A stretch of DNA of 36,024 bases from Caldimicrobium thiodismutans (GTDB taxonomy: Bacteria; Desulfobacterota; Thermodesulfobacteria; Thermodesulfobacteriales; Thermodesulfobacteriaceae), in the NCBI GenBank assembly GCA_002877875.1, contig PNIE01000005.1, positions 1 through 36,024 of the forward strand. Direction: 5' to 3'. Of this stretch, positions 8,941 through 14,406 are shown in pieces. How positions within the stretch are numbered: position 1 is the first letter of the stretch; each line of letters begins with the position of its first letter. The notes beneath the pieces were generated by a model. It saw only the letters and a list, made by a program, of their open reading frames with translations, searched no databases and had not been told where the DNA came from. Made by a program: the position numbers and the translations under genes.

Positions 8941-8977
8941 GTGGTGCTAAAATTAAAGGCTTAGCCGAGAAAACCAC
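8941..8977 (+). other. Bulged hairpin in the predicted operon leader
   Basis: GTGGT (8941-8945) pairs with ACCAC (8973-8977), and GCTAA (8946-8950) pairs with TTAGC (8961-8965). This leaves a 10-nt loop and a one-sided 7-nt bulge CGAGAAA. It starts a few bases after the start site predicted from the sigma54-like element, about 225 nt ahead of the first intact gene. I could not match it to a known riboswitch. It may be a leader structure or chance. Confidence 0.3.
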
Positions 8978-9039
8978 AAACAAAGAAATCAAACATATAA
9001 GATTCTATAAATTATTTACTGGTTTTTATGGTTTTCCAA

Positions 9040-9184
9040 ATGAGCATTTATCCGTCTCGGGAAATATTAGGTAGTGAGATTTTAAAGAGGGTTTTATTTT
9101 CAAATAAATATTTTAGTAGTTGCAGGAGTTTTTATAGGTAGTCTTTTTTATTTGATATTTAAAAATCTTAAAAATCAAAAATAA
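9040..9184 (+). pseudogene. Small membrane-protein ORF split by a one-base frameshift
   Basis: Frame 1 from ATG 9040 gives a hydrophilic start (MSIYPSREILGSEILKRV...) and stops at 9139-9141. The overlapping frame gives a clean transmembrane helix and basic tail (LVVAGVFIGSLFYLIFKN...) ending with TAA at 9182-9184. Removing one T from the TTTT run at 9111-9114 joins them into a coherent one-helix protein of about 47 residues. There is no good Shine-Dalgarno before 9040. It could be a decayed gene, a homopolymer sequencing error, or chance. The rest of the 8867-9201 gap holds no other gene I can support. Confidence 0.35.
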
Positions 9185-9201
9185 AAAAAGGAGGTGGGAT
9201 T

Positions 9202-9501
9202 ATGTTAGGAAAAGTTGATGTTAAGAGGGGTATTTACATTGGAACAGGGGCTGGTTTGATTCTCTTTGTACTACTTGGATTCTTTCCTAGTGCTATGGTG
9301 GGAGGATATGTGGGATTAAAACTTGCTGAGCTCATGGTGGGGCCTGGTAGCATGGGAGTTATTACGAGAGTTCTTACTGCTATAAGTATGATAGGAACTG
9401 TAATAGTCACAGCTGTAGCCTTCATTCTTGGTGGTGCTCTTGCTGGATATGTTATTTCTCAGAGGCTTGTAACAAGAGTAGAAGCAAAAGTTAAAGTTTA
9501 A
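9202..9501 (+). CDS. Small membrane protein, paralogue A of a tandem pair
   Basis: This 99-residue protein has two or three hydrophobic segments rich in Gly and Ala (about 11-40 and 58-88). It shares a clear pattern with the next gene: GxxxGLxxFxxLGFxPSAxxGGxxGxKLAE, then a second helix ending in AGxxIS and a basic tail. The ribosome site AAAGGAGG is strong. I do not know the family. Glycine-zipper-like helices and the location ahead of NrfD, ferredoxin and cytochrome genes suggest a membrane partner or assembly factor for that complex. Confidence 0.8.
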   Translation: MLGKVDVKRGIYIGTGAGLILFVLLGFFPSAMVGGYVGLKLAELMVGPGSMGVITRVLTAISMIGTVIVTAVAFILGGALAGYVISQRLVTRVEAKVKV

Positions 9502-9508
9502 ACTTAAA

Positions 9509-9589
9509 GAAGGAACTTCCCTTCCTACCCCATTCCCATTAGCTCCCAAAAAATATTGGTGAGGGAAGCTCCTTCCTCCATAAAGGAGG
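9509..9589 (+). promoter_or_regulatory. Intercistronic hairpin with possible Shine-Dalgarno sequestration
   Basis: Positions 9509-9521 and 9563-9575 form a 13-bp stem with one mismatch in the gap between the two paralogues. Immediately next to it, CCTCC (9575-9579) can pair with the GGAGG (9585-9589) of the second gene's ribosome site across a 5-nt loop. Such stacked stems could stabilise the mRNA end or tune translation of the downstream paralogue. The pairing is seen in the sequence and the function is inferred. Confidence 0.45.
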
Positions 9590-9598
9590 TGATTCTTT

Positions 9599-9895
9599 AT
9601 GACTAGAAAGATTAAAAAGGGAGCTTTTATAGGTGCTTTTGTGGGATTGGTTATTTTTGTAATCCTTGGATTTTTACCTTCTGCTTACACCGGTGGTCTT
9701 ATTGGTTTTAAGCTTGCTGAGATGCTTTTTGGATCTCCTCTTGCCCCATCAACAGGTCCAAGAATCTTGGTTGGAATTTTAATGATTTTAAATGTGATTA
9801 TATCAGGTGCCTTTTTTATAGTTGCGGGAGCTATAGCAGGCTGGATGATAAGTACTCTTTTAGAAAAGAAAAAAATTAAAGAAAAAGTTTCTTAG
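9599..9895 (+). CDS. Small membrane protein, paralogue B of a tandem pair
   Basis: The 98-residue protein is clearly related to the preceding gene (GLVIFVILGFLPSAYTGG against GLILFVLLGFFPSAMVGG, followed by KLAE in both). It has two or three hydrophobic segments (about 8-38 and 55-88) and a Lys-rich C-terminus facing the cytoplasm by the positive-inside rule. It starts at ATG 9599 after AAAGGAGG. The family is not recognised. Tandem duplication with retention of both copies suggests a hetero-oligomer or differently tuned copies. Confidence 0.8.
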   Translation: MTRKIKKGAFIGAFVGLVIFVILGFLPSAYTGGLIGFKLAEMLFGSPLAPSTGPRILVGILMILNVIISGAFFIVAGAIAGWMISTLLEKKKIKEKVS

Positions 9896-9922
9896 GAAAA
9901 TATTTTTACAAGGAGGGGGTGT

Positions 9923-10273
9923 ATGAAATTCATAGTAAGCAGAACAAGGGTTCCTTTGTGGAGTAAGGGGAAACCCTGTGATGAGGCAGTCGAGGAAGAG
10001 TTAACTCCTCTTGATTATAGGATGGTTCCAAGTATACAGGAAGCTAAAAAGAAAATCTGGTTTAAGGAATGGTGGGAGGGAGGTGTTAATCATCGAGAAG
10101 AAAATGGAATGATTGTGTGCGAAAAGAAACAGAAGGAGAAAAACTGGGTGATTGAAATTAATACTCATGAAGATCTTATAAAGTTTCAAGAAAAGTATGG
10201 TGAGATTATGAATCTTGATAGCCCACCCTATAAAGAAGTTAAAAAAGAAATTCGTATATTGAGAGCAAAATAA
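9923..10273 (+). CDS. Hypothetical 116-residue cytoplasmic protein
   Basis: I do not recognise this protein. It is soluble, charged and without signal peptide or membrane helix. It has a Trp-rich central patch (KKIWFKEWWEGG, about 44-55) and two isolated Cys residues (about 19 and 66) too far apart for an obvious metal site. The start follows AAGGAGGGGG. It sits 27 nt after the second paralogue and 13 nt before the NrfD-like gene, inside the respiratory operon, so a maturation or regulatory role for that complex is possible but unproven. Confidence 0.75.
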   Translation: MKFIVSRTRVPLWSKGKPCDEAVEEELTPLDYRMVPSIQEAKKKIWFKEWWEGGVNHREENGMIVCEKKQKEKNWVIEINTHEDLIKFQEKYGEIMNLDSPPYKEVKKEIRILRAK

Positions 10274-10286
10274 AGGAGGGGGAGGT

Positions 10287-11522
10287 ATGAGTGAGAAAAA
10301 AAATCCAGTAGTTACAGAAGTTGAAGTAACAACCTTTTCTCAAATCTGGCTGACAAGTTTATTAGAGTTTTTATCAGGCACAAGGGCCTTTTATTTTTTA
10401 GTTGGTATAGCTGCTTTAGTAGTTCTTATAGCTGCTATGTTTGCTGTTAATGCAATGTATACAGGTTATCGCCATGCGTATGGCCTTACTAGAGAAATTC
10501 CCTGGGGAATTTTAATTTCAGGCTATGTATTTTTTGTGCTGACTTCATCAGGTTTATGTATAGTTTCATCTATAGGACATGTTTTTGGGGTTAAATCTTT
10601 CATGCCCATTGCTAAGAGATCTGTTTATTTATCTCTAGTAACTGTAGTGGCAGGATTTACGGTGATCTTTTTTGATTTAGAAAATCCTTTTAGACTTCTT
10701 ATATGGAATATTTTATCTCCTAATCTAACTTCTAATATATGGTGGATGGGAACTCTTTACGGAGCTTATTTATTTTTTATGGCCCTTGAATTTCTATTAT
10801 TACTTCTTGAAAAGCATAGATATGCTATGCTTTCTGGTCTTCTTGGTTTGATTTCTTTGATTGCTGAAGTTGCTGCTTCCAGTAATTTAGGGGCAGTTTT
10901 TGGAATGCTTCATGGAAGAGAATTTTGGTATGGACCTTATATACCAATTTACTTCATTGCCTCAGCTGCAGCCTCTGGGTGCACTGCCATCATCTTCTTC
11001 ACCTATCTTGGATATAAAATTACTGCAGAAAAAATGGACAGAGCTATGGAATTATCTTTACAGGCTGTAGGAAAAATCTGGGCTCTCTTTTTAGCAGTCC
11101 TTATGTTTTTTACTACTTGGAAAATAATAACAGGCTTTGTAGGCGGAGAAGGGAAAGTTCTTGCTTTAAAAGAATGGCTTACAGGTAAATATGCCCTTAA
11201 CTTTTGGCTCTTTGAAGTTGGTTTTGGACTTTTGATCCCCTTCTTTTTACTTCTAATTTCTGGTTTCAAAAATTTGAATCAAATGTTTGTGGCCTCAGTA
11301 TTTGCCTTTATCGGGATCTTCTTTATGAGAGTTGATCTTGTAGTAGTGGGACAGATTGTCTCTCACTATTTTGAATTTAAAGTTACAGATTTTCCAGTGA
11401 TTTTGAGTTATAAACCTAGTATTTATGAAATTATGATAATAGTTGGAGCCATAGCTTTCTGTATGATGGCCTTTTTAGTTGGGGAGAAAGTATTTAAGGG
11501 TCACAAGACAGAAATTCATTAA
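10287..11522 (+). CDS. NrfD/PsrC-family quinone-interacting membrane protein
   Basis: The 411-residue polytopic protein has about ten hydrophobic helices and the NrfD/PsrC pattern, including TREIPWGILISGYVFF after the first helix and Trp/Gly-rich loops. Members (DsrP, HmcC, PsrC, ActC) exchange electrons with menaquinone and a periplasmic iron-sulfur subunit. A ferredoxin subunit and a triheme cytochrome follow at once, giving a three-part quinone / FeS / cytochrome module. No catalytic molybdenum or sulfite reductase subunit is in the window. The start has a very strong site (AAAGGAGGGGGAGG). It resembles DsrP, but the gene set lacks DsrM and DsrK, so I do not use that name. Confidence 0.88.
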   Translation: MSEKKNPVVTEVEVTTFSQIWLTSLLEFLSGTRAFYFLVGIAALVVLIAAMFAVNAMYTGYRHAYGLTREIPWGILISGYVFFVLTSSGLCIVSSIGHVFGVKSFMPIAKRSVYLSLVTVVAGFTVIFFDLENPFRLLIWNILSPNLTSNIWWMGTLYGAYLFFMALEFLLLLLEKHRYAMLSGLLGLISLIAEVAASSNLGAVFGMLHGREFWYGPYIPIYFIASAAASGCTAIIFFTYLGYKITAEKMDRAMELSLQAVGKIWALFLAVLMFFTTWKIITGFVGGEGKVLALKEWLTGKYALNFWLFEVGFGLLIPFFLLLISGFKNLNQMFVASVFAFIGIFFMRVDLVVVGQIVSHYFEFKVTDFPVILSYKPSIYEIMIIVGAIAFCMMAFLVGEKVFKGHKTEIH

Positions 11523-11537
11523 GGAGGAGGGGGAAAT

Positions 11538-12296
11538 ATGTTCAAGGGAATAAAAGATTGGCTTTTAAATTTAAAAAACGAAGGAGTTGAAAAAGTTCCT
11601 GATGAGACAAAAAGAGAATTTTTAAAGATTGGCCTTATCATTACAGGAGTTTTTGCCGGAGGTAGCCTTTTTTCTGTAATATCAAGGGTTGCAGAAGGGC
11701 TAGCAAGCTCAGAGGAACTTCATAAGAGCTATCCTTATAAGCCGCATTACTCTATGGTTTTTAAAATTGATAGGTGTATAGACTGTGAACTCTGTATGGA
11801 GGCTTGCAGAAAAACCAATCATGTACCTGATTATGGTTGGAGGACTATGATTTTAAGGAGATATGATGAGAGTGCTCTTGATCAAAAAACCATGTTTATG
11901 CCCATTCTTTGCAATCACTGTAATAATCCTCCCTGCGTCAGGGCCTGTCCTACAAAAGCTACTTATAAAGATAAAAAAACAGGGATTGTAAGAATGGCCT
12001 ATGATAAGTGTATAGGATGTAAAACTTGTATGGTGGCCTGCCCTTATAATGTAAGATATTTTAATGAAGAAAAACATGCAGTGGATAAATGCGATTTTTG
12101 TTGGGAATCAAGACTTTCAAAGGGAATAACCATCACTGCTTGTGCAGAGGCCTGTCCAGCAGGTGTGCGAATTTTCGGTGATCTTTCTGATCCTGGTAGT
12201 GAGGTATATAAATTAGTCCATCAGCTTGCCAAACCTGTTTGGGTTTTAAAGCCAGAAACGGGTGCTAAACCCAATGTTTTTTATACTATTAGTTAG
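11538..12296 (+). CDS. DsrO/NrfC-like four-cluster ferredoxin subunit
   Basis: This 252-residue protein has an N-terminal hydrophobic segment (about 29-50) preceded by KREFLK, similar to a Tat signal but with Lys-Arg instead of Arg-Arg, so export is probable and not certain. Cysteine groups follow the DmsB/PsrB/NrfC pattern for four [4Fe-4S] clusters: CIDCELCMEAC (about 79-89), CNHCNNPPCVRAC, CIGCKTCMVAC, and CDFC with CAEAC. It would pass electrons between the NrfD-like protein encoded 16 nt upstream and the triheme cytochrome encoded 12 nt downstream. The ribosome site is AAGGAGGAGGGGG. Confidence 0.9.
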   Translation: MFKGIKDWLLNLKNEGVEKVPDETKREFLKIGLIITGVFAGGSLFSVISRVAEGLASSEELHKSYPYKPHYSMVFKIDRCIDCELCMEACRKTNHVPDYGWRTMILRRYDESALDQKTMFMPILCNHCNNPPCVRACPTKATYKDKKTGIVRMAYDKCIGCKTCMVACPYNVRYFNEEKHAVDKCDFCWESRLSKGITITACAEACPAGVRIFGDLSDPGSEVYKLVHQLAKPVWVLKPETGAKPNVFYTIS

Positions 12297-12308
12297 GGGA
12301 GGAGAGGG

Positions 12309-12755
12309 ATGCGCAAAGTAAAAATCTTAATTGGGACCTTAATTCTTTTACTTAGCTTTACTGGAATAGCCTTTGTATCTGAAAAAAATAAGGGAGAAAG
12401 TGTAAAGCTTGAAGAGCCACAGGAGGTTATTTATTATGAATCAGAACAATTTGGAGGGCCTGAAATTGTTTATGTTAAACCAGTGAGAGGGGTTCTATTT
12501 AGTCATAAAAAACACGTAGGGGAGCTGGGTTTTCCCTGTGAATCCTGTCATAATTCCCTATTTGAGATGCAAGCTTTGAAATCTCAGGAAAATCCTGATT
12601 TTAAAATGGAGGCCCTTTATCAGGGGAAGTATTGTGGAGCTTGTCATAATGGCCAAGCGGCTTTTGCTTCAAATACCAAATGTGCCACTTGCCACATAGG
12701 GGTCAAAGGCTTAAAAGAGTACATGAGAAAACTTGCAAGTAAAGAAAAGAAGTAA
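12309..12755 (+). CDS. Exported triheme c7-type cytochrome
   Basis: The 148-residue protein has a Sec signal peptide (basic start, hydrophobic core to about residue 23) and three CxxCH motifs (CESCH, CGACH, CATCH). FSHKKHV upstream of the first motif is typical of class III / c7 cytochromes, where His residues supply the distal heme ligands. It is the last gene of the operon and is the probable periplasmic electron exit or entry of the NrfD-ferredoxin module. Its fold pattern (FSHxxHV, then CxxCH-x-S-LFxM) recurs in the tail of the neighbouring minus-strand cytochrome pseudogene. It is not DsrJ-like, since it lacks that family's large N-terminal pattern. Confidence 0.88.
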   Translation: MRKVKILIGTLILLLSFTGIAFVSEKNKGESVKLEEPQEVIYYESEQFGGPEIVYVKPVRGVLFSHKKHVGELGFPCESCHNSLFEMQALKSQENPDFKMEALYQGKYCGACHNGQAAFASNTKCATCHIGVKGLKEYMRKLASKEKK

Positions 12756-12760
12756 ATAAG

Positions 12761-12788
12761 AAAAAGGGGGCATTTAGCCCCCTTTTTT
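12761..12788. terminator. Bidirectional Rho-independent terminator
   Basis: AAAAAGGGGGC (12761-12771) pairs with GCCCCCTTTTT (12777-12787) around a 5-nt loop, with T-runs on both strands. It ends the NrfD operon on the plus strand and can end the cytochrome pseudogene on the minus strand. The minus-strand stop codon (12787-12789) lies at its edge. Confidence 0.9.
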
Positions 12789-13739
12789 ATCTACCCTTAT
12801 GGCAGATTTCATAATTGAAGTTAGTAGACTTATTTTCACCATGACAAGAAAAACAATAGTGATCAGTAAGGTGTGTGTCCATGGTAATTTCACTTGTGCC
12901 TGCTTTCATTTTAAAAAGTGAAGGATGACAGATATTACAATCAAACATCTGCACATGGAAAGTATGAGAGAATTTGGCTGGATTACCTCTTTTGGAAAGC
13001 CAGAGATCACTCATTCGAATAATCTCTTTATTTTTTTCATGACAACTTGAACAAACGCTCTCTCCCTTACAGATATTCTCTGAAGTTAATTGGATTAGTT
13101 CCCCTCTGGGCTACTCTTCTACGACAAAAAGAACAATGAATACTTGCCTTAATGTGTGAGGTATGTTTAGGATCTATAGGATTTCTTCTTACCTTATCTG
13201 TCATAATATCAATCATATTCTTAGAAAGCCGATAATTGGGATTTTTAACCGTATCCATAGGTCTAAAGGTGATTCCAAAAAAGGTCATTATTCTCTCTTT
13301 ACGGATTTTTTGATTATAATAATCTGTGTGACAGAAAAGACAGGATTCCATGGAGACAACTTTTGAGGCATAAATAGGATCATTAAAGGCCTTGTGAAGA
13401 ATTTTTAACATATGTTCCTGACCATGAAAGGCAAAATTAAAAGTATCCTTCAATCCCTTAAGCTTAGCTTTTATATAGTAGAAAAATCCTGGTCTTCCAT
13501 GGCAATCAAGGCAGGCTACATTATTTTGCGAGTGGATATTTTTACCCCAAGTAAAAACTTCTCCTAAGGGACCAGGCTCATTCCTAGGATGACATTTGGC
13601 ACAGAACTGGGGATTACTTGTAAAGTGAAGAACTTCAATATTAAGGTAAACAAACCCTACAAGAAAAAAACAAGAATTACTAAGGTTAAGAGTGGTTTTT
13701 GTTGAACAAAATCTTTAACCCTTGAGATAATACCCCCAT
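12787..13739 (-). pseudogene. Decayed NapC/NirT-type multiheme cytochrome c
   Basis: Joined across frames, this reads as a membrane-anchored multiheme cytochrome. It starts at ATG 13739, followed by an anchor helix (LLTLVILVFFLVGFVYL), then the NapC-like FCAKCH, CLDCH, CLFCH and a fourth site, then a c7-like tail with CSSCH, CNICH and CFSCH and a last site. Three frameshifts break it: near 13722-13725, in the seven-base homopolymer at 13664-13670, and in the GGGG at 13101-13104. Two of the eight heme motifs are also lost by substitutions: CSFCR (His to Arg, codon 13121-13123) and YEICH (Cys to Tyr, codon 12811-12813). Frameshifts plus ligand losses argue for true decay and not only sequencing error. 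The working protein would have carried electrons from the quinol pool to periplasmic acceptors. Confidence 0.85.
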
Positions 13740-13832
13740 TTCCTATAAGCTCCCTCTTTGAAAATATACAATATTAACTAAAAAGCTTTTTTTAGAAGAA
13801 AAATCCTTTTTGACAAGATATTTTGGAAAATT

Positions 13833-13958
13833 TTAAAAATTAAATACATAGAAAATCACACAAAATATGAAATTGAAAGCTGAAGTTTCTGCCCTAATTA
13901 AGCCAAGAATTGCCAAAGATAAAAGGAAGAAAGAGTAGAATTCTAAAAATTTTTTCAT
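13833..13958 (-). CDS. Tiny hydrophobic ORF, 41 residues
   Basis: An ATG at 13958 opens a 41-codon frame with a basic start and two hydrophobic stretches separated by an Arg-Ala-Glu-Thr turn (MKKFLEFYSFFLLSLAILGL, then about 20 mostly hydrophobic residues). The composition is that of a small membrane protein and not of random AT-rich sequence. No convincing Shine-Dalgarno is present and no homologue is known to me. It lies in the 328-nt gap between the cytochrome pseudogene and flgM, upstream of the pseudogene on the same strand. Confidence 0.35.
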   Translation of the reverse strand: MKKFLEFYSFFLLSLAILGLIRAETSAFNFIFCVIFYVFNF

Positions 13959-13986
13959 TCTTATAAAATATGGAGGCCTTCCCATC

Positions 13987-14014
13987 TTGACAGAATGAAA
14001 AAAAGCCTTAGTAT
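13987..14014 (+). promoter_or_regulatory. Candidate sigma70 promoter upstream of flgM
   Basis: TTGACA (13987-13992) and TAGTAT (14009-14014) are 16 nt apart. A short dyad GTATTT-N5-AAATAC (14011-14027) overlaps the -10 box. Together with the sigma28 site downstream it would give flgM two promoters. Confidence 0.4.
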
Positions 14015-14050
14015 TTTAAGTAAATACCAAAATAAAGAAAGGGAAAAAAT

Positions 14051-14077
14051 TAAAGGGGGGCGAAAAAGTGCCGATAA
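14051..14077 (+). promoter_or_regulatory. Sigma28 (FliA) promoter of flgM
   Basis: TAAA (14051-14054), exactly 15 nt, then GCCGATAA (14070-14077) is a full match to the flagellar sigma28 consensus TAAA-N15-GCCGATAA. Transcription would start near 14084, ahead of the flgM ATG at 14107. It also shows that the in-frame GTG at 14068 lies inside the promoter and is not the start codon. Confidence 0.85.
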
Positions 14078-14106
14078 ATAAAATAAAAAACTTTGAGGGT
14101 ACATAT

Positions 14107-14406
14107 ATGAAAATCAACGAAATTACAGCCCAAAAAACAGGAATAACTAAAGAAAAAGAGGTTAGATCTGAAAGGGGAAAAATTAATGTCACTAATGAAA
14201 AAGAGCCTGTTAGAGCAGAGGATAGAGTAAGAATTTCAGCCAAAACTGTGGTGGAGAGTGCGAAGGCAAAGGCTTCTAATCTTCCTGAAGTCAGAGAAGA
14301 AAAGGTCGCTCAATTAAGAGAAAAAATTCAGAGCGGAACTTATCAGGTATCAAATAGAGAAATTGCGCGCGCTATGATTGGGACTCTTCTTTCTGAGCTT
14401 GCCTAA
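14107..14406 (+). CDS. flgM: FlgM, anti-sigma28 factor
   Basis: FlgM holds the flagellar sigma factor FliA inactive until the hook-basal body can export FlgM. The 99-residue protein begins MKINEI, has a charged disordered first half, and ends with the FlgM helix pattern (EEKVAQLREKIQSGTYQVSNREIARAMIGTLLSEL). The start at ATG 14107 is chosen because GAGGG lies at proper distance and because an upstream in-frame GTG falls within the sigma28 promoter. The promoter makes flgM self-tuned by the sigma factor it inhibits. No other flagellar gene is in the window. Its TAA overlaps the stop codon of the convergent gene by two bases. Confidence 0.88.
   Translation: MKINEITAQKTGITKEKEVRSERGKINVTNEKEPVRAEDRVRISAKTVVESAKAKASNLPEVREEKVAQLREKIQSGTYQVSNREIARAMIGTLLSELA

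Noticed and set aside
8964..8971. GCCGAGAA as a second sigma28 -10 box
   Set aside because: It has one mismatch and the nearest TAAA is 12 nt upstream, not 15.
10287..12755. Calling the NrfD / ferredoxin / cytochrome genes dsrP, dsrO and dsrJ
   Set aside because: dsrM and dsrK are absent, the order is reversed, and the triheme cytochrome is c7-like and not DsrJ-like.
13067..13453. Two separate small cytochrome genes at 12787-13014 and 13067-13453
   Set aside because: The frames join into one NapC-like gene when single-base frameshifts are allowed, and the intervening sequence also codes a heme motif (CSSCH).
14068..14106. GTG at 14068 as the start of flgM
   Set aside because: It lies inside the sigma28 promoter (two bases before GCCGATAA), and ATG 14107 has a better ribosome site and the family-typical N-terminus.
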